A stretch of DNA of 64,000 nucleotides from Dyella sedimenti (GTDB taxonomy: Bacteria > Pseudomonadota > Gammaproteobacteria > Xanthomonadales > Rhodanobacteraceae): the NCBI RefSeq assembly GCF_022760995.1, contig NZ_JAKWJO010000007.1:62001-126000 (forward strand), written 5' to 3'. Positions 48,012 through 57,244 of this stretch are shown piece after piece. A model generated the notes under the pieces. That model was not told the origin of the DNA, did no database searches, and was given only the letters and a program-made list of their open reading frames with translations. Positions within the stretch are counted from its first letter, which is position 1; the number at the start of each line of letters is the position of its first letter. Position numbers and translations under genes: made by a program.

Positions 48012-49100
48012 CTAGGGAATGCGGGGGGCGACCTCGCCCACGTCGCCGCACTGGGCGCGATGGCGCAGGGCGTGGTCCATCAGCACCAGCGCCACCATCG
48101 CCTCGGCGATGGGCGTGGCGCGGATGCCCACGCAGGGATCGTGGCGGCCCTTGGTGACCACCTCGACCGGTTCGCCGGCCAGGTTCACGCTGCGTCCGGG
48201 AATAAGGATGCTGGAGGTGGGCTTGAGCGCGATCGAGGCCACGACGGGCTGGCCGCTGCTGATGCCGCCCAGGATGCCACCAGCGTGATTGGACGCAAAG
48301 CCGTCCATCGTGATCTCGTCGCGGTGCTGGCTGCCGTGCTGGGCGACGGCGCCGAAACCGTCGCCGATCTCCACGCCCTTGACCGCGTTGATCGACATCA
48401 GCGCCGCGGCGAGGTCGCCGTCGAGCTTGCCGTAGATCGGCTCGCCCCAGCCCGGCGGCACGCCATCGGCCACCACGTTCACCCGCGCGCCGACCGAGTC
48501 GCCCGACTTGCGCAACGCGTCCATGAACGCCTCCAGCGCGGGCACGCCATGGGCGTCGGGCCAGAAGAAGGCGTTCTGCTCCACCGCCGCCCAGTCGAAC
48601 GAGCCCGGCGCGATCTCGCCGATCTGCGCCAGGTAGCCGCGCACGCGCACGCCGTGTCGCTCGGCCAGCCACTTCTTGGCGACCACGCCGGCGGCCACGC
48701 GCATGGTGGTCTCGCGCGCGGACGAACGCCCGCCGCCGCGCGGATCGCGGATGCCGTATTTCTGCCAGTAGGTGTAGTCGGCGTGGCCGGGCCGGAAGGT
48801 CTGGGCGATGTCGCCGTAATCCTTGCTGCGCTGGTCGGTATTGCGGATCAGCAGCGCGATGGGCGTGCCGGTGGTCTTGCCCTCGTACACGCCCGAGAGG
48901 ATCTCCACCTCGTCGGCCTCGCGCCGCTGCGAGGTGTGCCGGCTCTTGCCGGTGGCGCGGCGGTCCAGGTCGTGGCGGAACTCTTCGGCCGCCAGCGGCA
49001 GCCCCGGCGGGCATCCATCGATCACGCAGCCGATCGCGGGACCGTGGCTTTCGCCGAAAGTGGTGACGGTGAGGAGCTTGCCGAAGGAATTGCTGGACAC
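48012..49100 (-). CDS. aroC: Chorismate synthase
   Basis: The 362-residue flavin-dependent enzyme makes chorismate, the precursor of Trp, Phe and Tyr. Family signatures are clear: [18 protein letters not shown] near the N-terminus, [10 protein letters not shown] and [16 protein letters not shown], and [16 protein letters not shown]. It supplies chorismate to the trp genes located 10 kb away. Confidence 0.97.
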   Translation of the reverse strand: MSSNSFGKLLTVTTFGESHGPAIGCVIDGCPPGLPLAAEEFRHDLDRRATGKSRHTSQRREADEVEILSGVYEGKTTGTPIALLIRNTDQRSKDYGDIAQTFRPGHADYTYWQKYGIRDPRGGGRSSARETTMRVAAGVVAKKWLAERHGVRVRGYLAQIGEIAPGSFDWAAVEQNAFFWPDAHGVPALEAFMDALRKSGDSVGARVNVVADGVPPGWGEPIYGKLDGDLAAALMSINAVKGVEIGDGFGAVAQHGSQHRDEITMDGFASNHAGGILGGISSGQPVVASIALKPTSSILIPGRSVNLAGEPVEVVTKGRHDPCVGIRATPIAEAMVALVLMDHALRHRAQCGDVGEVAPRIP

Positions 49101-49349
49101 GGGGCGCCTGGCGGCTTGGGGAAGCCCCCAAGCTTACTGCCAGATGGCTGTCCGCGGGGGATCTGGGGTGGTTGGCCGATGGCTTTCCGGGGCCATGTGT
49201 GGGGCGCATCGCTCCCTGCCGCCATCCCGGCGAAGGTCAGGACGACGAACACTGCGCCAAGACAACAATCGCAAATCGGCGCGCTGCACACTGGTGGCCT
49301 CAGCGCCTGTTAAAAATCTTGGAGGGCACTCCTACCCCTGCACGCAGCC

Positions 49350-49376
49350 TTGTAGAAGCGCACCCTGTGCGCGACA
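49350..49376 (+). repeat. REP-like unit, single copy
   Basis: TTGTAGAAGCGCACCCTGTG, then CGCGAC, with one change from the family consensus. Confidence 0.75.
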
Positions 49377-49390
49377 CCTTTCGCCTCATG

Positions 49391-49444
49391 GCTCGTCGTC
49401 CCGGCGCACCCCGCAAAAGAAGGGGGGTAGGGCCAGGATGACGA
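49391..49444. repeat. Palindromic CGTCATCCCGGC-type repeat, second copy
   Basis: The arms GCTCGTCGTCCCGGC and GCCAGGATGACGA are a degenerate version of the element at 12891-12942; the spacing and the CAAAAG centre are shared. Confidence 0.65.
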
Positions 49445-49524
49445 ACGATGCGGACCGAGGCAAAAGGAGCCCGCGCACAGCGCCCGCCTACCAGCGACAA
49501 ATCGCCACCGCCCCCGTCACTTGT

Positions 49525-49548
49525 AATTAATTGCATGGATAATTAATT
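49525..49548. promoter_or_regulatory. AT-rich inverted repeat before the TetR gene
   Basis: AATTAATT (49525-49532) and AATTAATT (49541-49548), self-complementary and spaced by GCATGGAT, lie 10 bp before the start codon. Their position and symmetry fit an autoregulatory TetR operator that overlaps the promoter. Confidence 0.6.
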
Positions 49549-49557
49549 TCTTTGCCC

Positions 49558-50217
49558 ATGGCTCCCCCGAAGAAACCCCGCCCCCGCCGCTCCCCCGGCC
49601 GTCCCGCCACGAACAGCCCGGACCAGCGCCCCCGGCTGATCGAGGCGGCCCTCGAATGCTTCGTGCGCGACGGCATCGCCGCCACTTCACTGCGCGGCAT
49701 CGCCAGCAGGGCCGGGGTAACGCCGGCCCTGCTCCACTACTACTTCGGCAGCAAACAGGCCCTGCGCGACGCCGTTTTCGAGGAGCGCATGATGCCGGCC
49801 GTCGCGGCGCTGCGCGACAAGCTCATGACGGCAGGCGACGATGCCGGCGCGCTCATGCGGACGTTCGTGCGCGGTCTCTTCGACATCATGGCCGCCCATC
49901 CCTGGTTTCCATCGCTGTGGGTGCGCGAGGTGCTGTGCGAGGGCGGTGCACTGCGTGAGCTGCTGCTGGACCGCATCGGAGATGGCTTGCCGCAGCTGAT
50001 CGCCGGGCGTTTCGCGCTGGCGCAGCGCGCAGGCCAGCTCAACGACAGGCTCGATCCACGCCTGCTGGTGGTGTCGATGGTCGGGTTGACCCTGTTTCCC
50101 GCCGCCAGCGCGCCCATCTGGCGCGAGCTCTTCAAGACGGACCTGGGGATGAACGTGCTGGCCGAACATGCCCTGGCCCTGCTCCACCACGGCATGGCGC
50201 CTTCGCATGAAGGCTAG
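49558..50217 (+). CDS. TetR regulator, CecR-like
   Basis: The 219-residue protein has the TetR helix-turn-helix (RDGIAATSLRGIASRAGVTPALLHYYFGSKQALRDAVFEE) and a C-terminal ligand domain like that of CecR (YbiH). ATG at 49558 is the start. The next three genes match the E. coli cecR-ybhGFSR order, so it likely represses this exporter and responds to an exported drug. It overlaps the HlyD gene by 11 bp. Confidence 0.88.
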   Translation: MAPPKKPRPRRSPGRPATNSPDQRPRLIEAALECFVRDGIAATSLRGIASRAGVTPALLHYYFGSKQALRDAVFEERMMPAVAALRDKLMTAGDDAGALMRTFVRGLFDIMAAHPWFPSLWVREVLCEGGALRELLLDRIGDGLPQLIAGRFALAQRAGQLNDRLDPRLLVVSMVGLTLFPAASAPIWRELFKTDLGMNVLAEHALALLHHGMAPSHEG

Positions 50218-51178
50218 GCCGCTATCGCGCGGATGCGCGCTGCTTGCCCTGCTAGCGCTGTCGGCCTGCCGCGAAGCGCCGCCCGAGGTGCTGGGCACGG
50301 TCGAGTTCGACCGCATCACCCTGCCCGCGCCCGCCGCCGAGCACATCGTGCGCATCGACGTGCGCGAGGGACAGTACGTGCCGGCCGGCACGCGCATCAT
50401 GCAACTGGAAACCACGCGCACCCAGGCCGCGCTGGATGCGGCACGCTCGGACCTGCAACAGCAGCGGCAGGCCCTGCTCGAACTGGTGCGCGGCCCGCGT
50501 GTGGAACAGATCCGCCAGGCGCGCTCGAACCTGCTCGGTGCCCAGGCCCAGGCGCGCGACGCCACGGCGTACTACCAGCGGCTCTCGGCGCTGGCCCGCC
50601 AGCAGTTCGTTGCCGCCGCCGACCTCGATCGCGCCCGGGCCTCGGCGGGCAATGCCGAGGCCGCCGTCGCGGCCGACCGCGCCGCGCTCGACCTGCTGCT
50701 GAACGGCTCGCGCGCCGAGGACATCGCGCAGGCACGCGCGACGGTGGCCGCGGCGGAAGCCACTGCCGCCTCGCGCGCGGTGGACCTGGAGAAACTCGAC
50801 CTGACCGCACCACGCGACGTGCGCGTGGACAGCCTGCCCTACAAGCTGGGCGACCAGGCCCAGCCCGGCACGCCGCTGGTGATCCTGCTGGCCAGCGATA
50901 CGCCGTACGCCCGCGTGTACGTGCCCGCGCCGCTGCGCCCCTCGGTGAAGGTGGGCGATGCGGCGGTGGTCACGCTGCACGACGGCAAGCGCAACTTCCG
51001 CGGCACCGTGCGCATGATCCGCAGCGAGCCCAGCTTCACGCCCTACTACGCGTTGAGCGGCGACGACGCCACGCGGTTGAGCTATCTCGCCGAGATCGCG
51101 CTGGGACAGGACGCGAAAGACCTGCCGCAAGGCTTCCCGGTATCGGCCACGTTCCCGGGAAAGCACGCGGATGACTGA
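50207..51178 (+). CDS. HlyD-family periplasmic adaptor, YbhG-like lipoprotein
   Basis: The 323-residue adaptor has a lipobox LSAC (Cys21), a biotinyl-lipoyl-like domain (IDVREGQYVPAGTRIMQLE), a long helical hairpin (about 75-190) and a barrel domain. It joins the ABC transporter to an outer-membrane channel, not encoded nearby. ATG at 50207 lies inside the TetR gene. It overlaps the ATPase gene by 8 bp. Confidence 0.88.
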   Translation: MKARPLSRGCALLALLALSACREAPPEVLGTVEFDRITLPAPAAEHIVRIDVREGQYVPAGTRIMQLETTRTQAALDAARSDLQQQRQALLELVRGPRVEQIRQARSNLLGAQAQARDATAYYQRLSALARQQFVAAADLDRARASAGNAEAAVAADRAALDLLLNGSRAEDIAQARATVAAAEATAASRAVDLEKLDLTAPRDVRVDSLPYKLGDQAQPGTPLVILLASDTPYARVYVPAPLRPSVKVGDAAVVTLHDGKRNFRGTVRMIRSEPSFTPYYALSGDDATRLSYLAEIALGQDAKDLPQGFPVSATFPGKHADD

Positions 51179-52115
51179 GTCGGCCATCCACGCGTGCGGC
51201 CTCACCAAGCGCTTCGGCGCGCTGGTGGCCGTCAACGCGGTGAACCTGGACGTGCCGCGCGCCTGCGTATACGGCTTCCTTGGCCCCAACGGCTCGGGCA
51301 AGTCCACCACCATCCGCATGCTGTGCGGGCTGCTGACGCCCAGCGGCGGCGAGATCGAGGTGCTGGGCCTGCGCATGCCGCAGCAGGCCGAGCAACTCAA
51401 GCGGCGCATCGGCTACATGACGCAGAAGTTTTCGTTGTTCGACGACCTGTCGGTGCGCCAGAACCTGGAGTTCCTCGCCACCGTGCAGGGCCTGACGCGC
51501 CAGCAGGAAAAGGGCCGCGTCGACGACCTGCTGCGCCGCTACCGGCTCGACGACCGCCAGGACCAGCTCGCCGGTACCCTGAGCGGCGGCCAGAAGCAGC
51601 GCCTGGCCCTGGCCGGCGCCATCGTGCATGCGCCGGAATTGCTGTTCCTGGACGAGCCGACCAGCGCGGTCGATCCGGAGTCGCGCCGCGACTTCTGGGA
51701 AAAGCTGTTCGAGCTGGCCGACGAGGGCACCACCATCCTCGTCTCCACGCACTACATGGACGAGGCCGAACGCTGCCATCGCCTGGCCATCCTCGACAAC
51801 GGCAACCTGGTGGCTGACGGCACGCCCAGCGAACTGACCGCGACGCTCGCCGGCCGCACCTTCCTGGTACGCAGCGCCTCGCCGCGCCACGCCAAGGCGA
51901 CGCTGGCCAGCCTGTCCGACGTGCTGAGCGTGGCGCAGATCGGCAACGAGCTGCGCGTGCTGATGCGGGAAAGCGGCGCCAGCGCGGAGGCGCTGCGCGC
52001 TTGCCTCGGCCAGGCCGGCACGTCAGGCGAGGTGGAAGGCACGCCGCCCAACCTGGAGGATGTGTTCGTGGTCGCCACCCGCGCGCATGGCGCCCGCGCG
52101 GAGCAGCCCGCGTGA
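51171..52115 (+). CDS. ABC transporter ATPase, YbhF-like
   Basis: The 314-residue ATPase has Walker A GPNGSGKST, Q-loop MTQKFSLFDD, signature LSGGQKQRLALAG, Walker B ELLFLDEPTS and the H-loop STHYMDE. It has a single nucleotide-binding domain, whereas E. coli YbhF has two. It powers the adjacent permease. Confidence 0.92.
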   Translation: MTESAIHACGLTKRFGALVAVNAVNLDVPRACVYGFLGPNGSGKSTTIRMLCGLLTPSGGEIEVLGLRMPQQAEQLKRRIGYMTQKFSLFDDLSVRQNLEFLATVQGLTRQQEKGRVDDLLRRYRLDDRQDQLAGTLSGGQKQRLALAGAIVHAPELLFLDEPTSAVDPESRRDFWEKLFELADEGTTILVSTHYMDEAERCHRLAILDNGNLVADGTPSELTATLAGRTFLVRSASPRHAKATLASLSDVLSVAQIGNELRVLMRESGASAEALRACLGQAGTSGEVEGTPPNLEDVFVVATRAHGARAEQPA

Positions 52116-53203
52116 ACCCGCGCCGCCTGTGGGCCATCATGGTCAAGGAGTTGCGCCAGCTGCGACGCGACCGCGTGACGCTGACGATGATCCTGGCCAT
52201 GCCGATCATGCAGCTGGTGCTGTTCGGCTACGCCATCAACCTCAACCTGCGCCACCTGCCCGCGGCGGTGGCCGACCAGGCACAGACCGCCGGTTCCCGC
52301 GCGGCCATCCAGGACATGCTGGCCAGCGGCGTGATCGAGCTGCGTGCCACCGTGCAGAGCCCGCAGCAACTGACCGACCTGCTGCGCCAGGGCCGCATCA
52401 GCGTGGGCATCGCCGTACCGACGGATTTCGAGCGCCGCAAGCTCGATGGCCGCGAGGCCATCCAGGTGATGGTCGACGGCAGCGACAACGTGGTCCAGGC
52501 CGCGGCGGCGCAACTGGCGCAGTACCCGCTGGACCCACCCGACGACTTCCATGCGCGCGCCGAGCAGCCGGTCAGCGTGGTGGGTTTCTACAACCCCCAG
52601 CGGCGCTCGCCGGTCAACATCGTGCCGGGGCTGGTGGGCGTCATCCTCACCATGACCATGGTGCTGTTCACCGCCGTGGCCATCGTGCGCGAGACCGAGC
52701 GGGGCAACATGGAGTTGTTGATCACCACGCCGGTGAGCCGCACCGAGCTGATGCTCGGCAAGGTGCTGCCCTACGCCGCCATCGGCCTGCTGCAGACCAG
52801 CCTGGTGCTGCTGCTGGGCGTATGGCTGTTCCAGGTGCCGATACGCGGCCACCTGGGGGACGTCTATATCGCCGCCAGCCTGCTGATCCTGGCCAATCTC
52901 TCGCTGGGCCTGCTGATCTCCACGCGGGCGAAGTCGCAGTTCCAGGCGATGCAGATGACCTTCTTCGTATTCCTGCCGTCGATCCTGCTGTCGGGCTTCA
53001 TGTTTCCCTACGACGGCATGCCGCGTCCCGCGCAATGGCTGTCCGAGCTGCTGCCGCTCACGCATTTCATGCGCCTGGTCCGCGGCATCATGCTGCGCGG
53101 CGCGACCCTCGGCGACCTGTGGCCGGATGGCATGGCGCTGCTGGCCTTCATCGCCGTCATGCTCACGCTGGCGATACGGCTGTTCCACAAGCGGCTGGAC
53201 TGA
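52112..53203 (+). CDS. ABC-2 permease, YbhS/YbhR-like
   Basis: The 363-residue membrane protein has an N-terminal helix (about 22-42), a large extracytoplasmic domain (to about 170) and five C-terminal helices with the conserved ETERGNMELLITTPVSRTELMLGK loop. GTG at 52112 overlaps the ATPase stop (GTGA). Only one permease gene is present where E. coli has two (ybhS, ybhR), so a homodimer is implied. Confidence 0.9.
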   Translation: MNPRRLWAIMVKELRQLRRDRVTLTMILAMPIMQLVLFGYAINLNLRHLPAAVADQAQTAGSRAAIQDMLASGVIELRATVQSPQQLTDLLRQGRISVGIAVPTDFERRKLDGREAIQVMVDGSDNVVQAAAAQLAQYPLDPPDDFHARAEQPVSVVGFYNPQRRSPVNIVPGLVGVILTMTMVLFTAVAIVRETERGNMELLITTPVSRTELMLGKVLPYAAIGLLQTSLVLLLGVWLFQVPIRGHLGDVYIAASLLILANLSLGLLISTRAKSQFQAMQMTFFVFLPSILLSGFMFPYDGMPRPAQWLSELLPLTHFMRLVRGIMLRGATLGDLWPDGMALLAFIAVMLTLAIRLFHKRLD

Positions 53204-53209
53204 GAAAGA

Positions 53210-53233
53210 AAGGGCCGGCATTCGCCGGCCCTT
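53210..53233. terminator. Hairpin terminator between convergent genes
   Basis: A ten-pair stem AAGGGCCGGC / GCCGGCCCTT with loop ATTC lies seven bases after the permease stop and 26 bases from the convergent DUF3761 gene. Confidence 0.8.
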
Positions 53234-53258
53234 CCGTTGGCATGGGATGCGGCCGCGC

Positions 53259-53759
53259 TTACTGCGTACAAGCCTTGCCGTGGTCCGGGTGATAGCCCTT
53301 GGCCTTGGCATCGGCCTCGCTCATGTATGCGCCGGACTTGGTCTTGCCGTACCACTTGTCGCCCTGACAGTGATAAACCTTGCTGCTCTCGTTGATCCAC
53401 ACCAGGCCCGGGCCGCCGCCCGGCGCCGCGTTGGCCGGCGGCTGGAAGCCGCTGGGCTTGCTGCCGGGCACCGGAGCGGTGGTCTTTGGCGACATGGTGT
53501 TGCTTGCCGTCGGCGCCGCGGCCGCGGGTGCCGTGGTGGCGGCGTTGGAGGCCGGCGCCGATGCGCCGGTGGGCGCGCCGTACCACTCCTTCACGCCCTT
53601 GTGCCCCGAGCACGCGCCTTTCTTGGTGGCGTGGTCGGTATAGGTATTGTCCTTGCATTGTCCAGTGGAGCCCGCCGGCGCGGCCGACTGCTGCGCATGG
53701 ACGGCGGTTCCCGCCAGGAGACCCGCGAGCAAGACTGCGATCAAACCGTACGATTTCAT
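53259..53759 (-). CDS. Secreted DUF3761-type protein
   Basis: The 166-residue exported protein has a signal peptide (cleaved after VHAQQ) and a DUF3761-like block QCKDNTYTDHATKKGACSGH followed by KGVKEWYG. After an Ala/Pro/Thr linker comes a C-terminal block with VYHCQGDKWYGKTKSGAYM and a Cys near the end (GKACTQ). Four cysteines suggest disulfides. Function unknown. ATG at 53759 is preferred over 53780 because it begins the signal peptide. Confidence 0.8.
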   Translation of the reverse strand: MKSYGLIAVLLAGLLAGTAVHAQQSAAPAGSTGQCKDNTYTDHATKKGACSGHKGVKEWYGAPTGASAPASNAATTAPAAAAPTASNTMSPKTTAPVPGSKPSGFQPPANAAPGGGPGLVWINESSKVYHCQGDKWYGKTKSGAYMSEADAKAKGYHPDHGKACTQ

Positions 53760-53979
53760 CTGTGATCCCTCCGCTTGCACTCGTCTATTCCATGGAGACG
53801 CCGTCTAGCATCCCGGACGTGCTCCCCCTCGCCTGCCGCGCCGCCGTAGCCACCCCGGCGCCGCGACACCCAAGCGCGCCAGCGCTTGCGTCATGACTAT
53901 GCATCAAGCATGAGGCGCAGCCTTACCCTGCGCCCGGCGGCGTTCATCTGCCGTGAGGCCGCATCGAAAGTTCATGCGC

Positions 53980-54007
53980 AAAAAAGGCCGCGCCATGCGG
54001 CGCGGCC
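53980..54007 (-). terminator. Rho-independent terminator of the RcnB-like gene
   Basis: The stem GGCCGCGCC / GGCGCGGCC with loop ATGC is followed, on the minus strand, by six T residues. It lies 8 bp past the stop codon. Confidence 0.9.
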
Positions 54008-54014
54008 TCTTGCA

Positions 54015-54371
54015 TCAATGGGAAAGCACCATGTCGGCGATCAGTCCCGTGGTGACGGCCACCAGCAGGAAGTCGCCCGTATCGCTGCGCACCCACTGGT
54101 AGCCGCGTGGCGGCTGCCGCAGGTGGTGGTTGTGCCAGTCGTCCACCACGTAGCGGTGGTCGCGATATTCCGCCGGGACGTAGCCGCCACGACGGTACCA
54201 GCCTTCATGCACGCCACGGTCATGCACGATCACGTTGTCGTGGCGATCATGGTCGCGGTCGTGCTCGGAGCGATCGTGGTCGTGATGGTCGTCGTACTGG
54301 ATCGGCGACGCTGCGACGCTGGCGGATGCCACCAGGCCAGCCAGCACCAGGGCGATGAGTGTTTTCTTCAT
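54015..54371 (-). CDS. RcnB-like periplasmic protein
   Basis: The 118-residue protein has a signal peptide (cleaved after SVAASP), a long His/Asp-rich region (DDHHDHDRSEHDRDHDRHD), and the RcnB-type C-terminal pattern YVVDDWHNHHLRQPPRGYQWVRSDTGDFLLVAVTTG. RcnB moderates nickel and cobalt efflux in E. coli, so a metal-related role is likely. GGAGAA precedes the ATG at 54371. A terminator follows the stop. Confidence 0.87.
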   Translation of the reverse strand: MKKTLIALVLAGLVASASVAASPIQYDDHHDHDRSEHDRDHDRHDNVIVHDRGVHEGWYRRGGYVPAEYRDHRYVVDDWHNHHLRQPPRGYQWVRSDTGDFLLVAVTTGLIADMVLSH

Positions 54372-54579
54372 GCGGTTCTCCATCGGTAAAGCCACAGTCG
54401 CACACCCTCTGGCGCGCCATTCCTGCGGCGTCGCCATGATGGTAGTCGCAATGACGCGCGATGAGTGATTCGGTTCGCAGAACGGCGCATGCCAGCGGCG
54501 CAAGTTCATGCGTTGATGCGGCATTCGGTTTGGACGTCCGGCGCCTGCGCGCCGAACGTGACAACCGGACGACAACGAC

Positions 54580-56226
54580 TCAACGGGCCTTGTCGCCGCC
54601 CGCCGGCGCCAGGCGCAAATCCTGGAAGTCGAAGCTGAAATCGGTCAGCGGCGACACCGGCGCCATGCGCACCTCGCGCACCTTGCCGTCCGGGTCCAGC
54701 GCGTAGCTGACGAAGGCATCGGCGTTGAGCGAGCGGTCGTCCCAGTGCACGATGAAGGTGTCGTGCTGCCACGGCTCCATGCTGCCCGCCAGCTGCGCCG
54801 TCTTGCTGAACGTGAGGCGCAGCTTGCCGCCCTGCTCGCTCACCACCACGTCGCCGTACCACGGATCGCGGAAGGTGCCGGCATAGCCCGCCAGCGCCAG
54901 CGAAGGCTTGCCATGCTTGTCCCGCGCCATCTCGTGCGCCTTCCAGCTGTCGTCGGCGCTGCCTTCGGATTTCTTCACGGCCGCGGCGTAGGCCGCGATC
55001 CAATCCTTCCTGTCGCGGCCCAGGTAGGCATCGAGCACGCGATAGGTCACCGCGTTGAAGGCGGCGCCCGATTCCTGGTTGGTCAGCACCACCACGCCCA
55101 GGTGCAATTCCGGCACCAGGGTCACCCGCGACACCATGCCGGGCCAGCCGCCGGTATGCCAGACCAGGCGCTGGCCATGGTAGTCGGAGAGGAACCAGCC
55201 CTCGCCGTAGCCGGCGAAATGGGGCTTGGCGTCCTTGAGTTCCGGCACCGGCGGCTCGCTGATCTTCATCGGCGTGAGCATCGACCACATCTGGTTCTGG
55301 CTGCTTTCGGAGAACAGCGCCTTGCCGCCGGGCAGCTTGCCTCCCGCCAACTGCACATTCATCCATTTGGCCAAGTCGTGCACGCTGGCATAGATGCCGC
55401 CCGCGCCCGGATTGTTGGTCCAGGCCATCGGCGGCACTGGCTTCAACTGGGTGAAGTCGGACTTGGCATGGCCGGTGGCCACGTCCATGCCGCTCTTCAG
55501 GTAAGTCATGTCCACCAGCGACTCGTCCATGCCCACCGGCTGGAAGATGCGCTCGCGGATGAAATCGGCATAGCTCTGGCCCGATACCTGCTCGATCACC
55601 AGCGTGGCGACGGCGAACAGGATGTTGTCGTAGGCATAGGCGCTGCGGAAACTGGTGGCCAGCGGCACGTTGCGCAGGCGCTGCACGACTTCCCTGGTGG
55701 AATAGGATGTCGGCGGCCAGTACAGCAGGTCGCCCGCGCCCAGGCCGAGGCCGCTGCGATGCGCCAGCAGGTCGCGCACGCGCATCTCGCGCGTGACGTA
55801 CGGATCGGACATCTGGAACCACGGCAGGTAGTCGATCACCCGCGCGTCCATGTCGAGCTTGCCCTGCTCGGCCAGCATCTGCAGCGAGGCCGAGGTAAAG
55901 GCCTTGGTGTTGGAGGCGATGGCAAACAGCGTGTGCGCATCCACCGCCTCGGGCTTGCCCAGCTCGCGCACACCGAAGCCCTGCTCCAGCACCACCTGCC
56001 CGTCCTTGACGATGGCCACGGCGATACCGGGCACGTCGAACTGCTTGCGGGCGCCATCCACGTAGGCGCTGAAGTCCTGCAACTGCGCCGGCAGGCCGGG
56101 CGGCGCAAGGCCGGCCGCGGCGGCGGGCGGCGACACCGGGGCCGTGGTCTGCGCCCATGCCGGCGCCGCAAGAACAAACAGTGCAAGACAACCCGCCAGG
56201 CGCGGGGACAGGGTTCGCGGGGACAT
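54580..56226 (-). CDS. Serine hydrolase (beta-lactamase/esterase family) with a C-terminal DUF3471-like domain
   Basis: The 548-residue exported protein has a signal peptide and a class C-type serine hydrolase domain: SxxK as SNTK in IASNTKAFTS, the Tyr-containing AYDN block in place of YxN, and HTGG in WHTGGWPGM as the third motif. A C-terminal DUF3471-like domain follows (about 430-530). Family members are esterases or D-amino-acid peptidases more often than true beta-lactamases. AGGAG lies eight bases before the ATG at 56226. Confidence 0.88.
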   Translation of the reverse strand: MSPRTLSPRLAGCLALFVLAAPAWAQTTAPVSPPAAAAGLAPPGLPAQLQDFSAYVDGARKQFDVPGIAVAIVKDGQVVLEQGFGVRELGKPEAVDAHTLFAIASNTKAFTSASLQMLAEQGKLDMDARVIDYLPWFQMSDPYVTREMRVRDLLAHRSGLGLGAGDLLYWPPTSYSTREVVQRLRNVPLATSFRSAYAYDNILFAVATLVIEQVSGQSYADFIRERIFQPVGMDESLVDMTYLKSGMDVATGHAKSDFTQLKPVPPMAWTNNPGAGGIYASVHDLAKWMNVQLAGGKLPGGKALFSESSQNQMWSMLTPMKISEPPVPELKDAKPHFAGYGEGWFLSDYHGQRLVWHTGGWPGMVSRVTLVPELHLGVVVLTNQESGAAFNAVTYRVLDAYLGRDRKDWIAAYAAAVKKSEGSADDSWKAHEMARDKHGKPSLALAGYAGTFRDPWYGDVVVSEQGGKLRLTFSKTAQLAGSMEPWQHDTFIVHWDDRSLNADAFVSYALDPDGKVREVRMAPVSPLTDFSFDFQDLRLAPAGGDKAR

Positions 56227-56366
56227 CGATCGGCTCCTGGGCAGCAAAGCGCATCACTATCGCGGCAAAGCCTCGCCAGGGCCAGCACGGGAAGTCATGG
56301 CACGGCCGGGTGCTCGACGGACACCCCGCCCAGCAGGGATCATGCGGCGCGAGCACGAGGACAAGC

Positions 56367-57152
56367 ATGAACGACTGGGCGGAATGGATCGCGGCACATG
56401 CCTTGCCGCTGGGGGCGGCCCTGCTGCTACTGGCCCTGCTGGCGGGTGATCTCGCCTGGCATTGGAACCGGCGCCAGCACCAGGCCGCGCTGGCCGGCGG
56501 ACGCCACCCGGTGGCGATCCGTGGACGCACGGCGGCGATGCTGCTGATTGCCACGGCCCTGCTGTTTGCCGCGACCGCGCTGGCCATCGGCGCGCAGTTC
56601 GACGAACGACTACCCGGCTTCGATGTCGCGTTGGCGCAGAGCCTTCGGGCCGGCATGCCGCCGGCAGTGCTGCGCGTGGTCGCCGCCGTTTCGCACCTGG
56701 GCGACCTGTGGTCGGTCGCCGCCGCCGTGGTCGTGGTGCTGGCCATCCTGCTGCTGCGCCGCCAACTGCGATTGGCGACGTGCTGGACCATCGCCATGGC
56801 CGGCATCGTGCCGATCAACAGCGCACTGAAGGCATGGTTCCAGCGCCCCCGGCCGCTGCATGACCATGGCTTCATCATGGAGAAAGGCTGGAGTTTTCCC
56901 AGCGGCCACGCCTTCGGCGCCATGGTGTTCTACGGCATGCTGGCCTATGTGTTGCTGCGCCTGCTGCCGCTGCGTTGGCACCGCGTGGTGGTTGCGGCGG
57001 CCGTCGCCATGGTGACGGTGATCGGCGTGAGCCGCATCCTGCTGCAGGTGCATTACTTCAGCGATGTGCTGGCCGGTTATGCGAGCGGGCTGGCGTGGCT
57101 GGTGGTGTGCCTGGGCGGGGCGGAGTGGTGGCGGCTTCGGCGCGGATGGTAG
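56367..57152 (+). CDS. PAP2-family membrane phosphatase
   Basis: The 261-residue membrane protein has six hydrophobic helices and the PAP2 motifs KAWFQRPRP, SFPSGHAFG and SRILLQVHYFSDV. It likely dephosphorylates a lipid phosphate. It is longer at the N-terminus than the PAP2 gene at 35.5 kb and is not a recent duplicate of it. Its TAG stop (57150-57152) is inside a REP-like arm. Confidence 0.87.
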   Translation: MNDWAEWIAAHALPLGAALLLLALLAGDLAWHWNRRQHQAALAGGRHPVAIRGRTAAMLLIATALLFAATALAIGAQFDERLPGFDVALAQSLRAGMPPAVLRVVAAVSHLGDLWSVAAAVVVVLAILLLRRQLRLATCWTIAMAGIVPINSALKAWFQRPRPLHDHGFIMEKGWSFPSGHAFGAMVFYGMLAYVLLRLLPLRWHRVVVAAAVAMVTVIGVSRILLQVHYFSDVLAGYASGLAWLVVCLGGAEWWRLRRGW

Positions 57153-57223
57153 GAACGCGCACAGTGCGCGACCGCGAGGTCGCCGCTACGTAGGTTTATC
57201 GCGCACTGGGTGCGCTCCTGCAG
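57149..57223. repeat. REP-like inverted pair overlapping a stop codon
   Basis: The left arm at 57149-57174 includes the PAP2 stop codon (57150-57152) and the right arm lies at 57197-57223; about 22 bp separate them. The pair lies between convergent genes, 22 bp from the end of the E1 gene. Confidence 0.8.
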
Positions 57224-57244
57224 TTGGAAGCTGCCGTTGTTCGA

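Larger units (their letters stand above)
49101..49557. other. Gene-poor 457-bp stretch between aroC and the TetR gene
   Basis: I see no credible gene here. It holds a partial copy of the MITE left end (49303-49321), a REP-like unit (49350-49376), a CGTCATCCCGGC-type palindrome (49391-49444), and the A/T-rich operator-like repeat just before the TetR gene. Confidence 0.7.

Noticed and set aside
54580..56226. True class C beta-lactamase (resistance gene)
   Set aside because: The SxxK and HTG-type motifs fit the broad serine hydrolase family, but the C-terminal DUF3471-like domain and weak YxN point to an esterase or peptidase.
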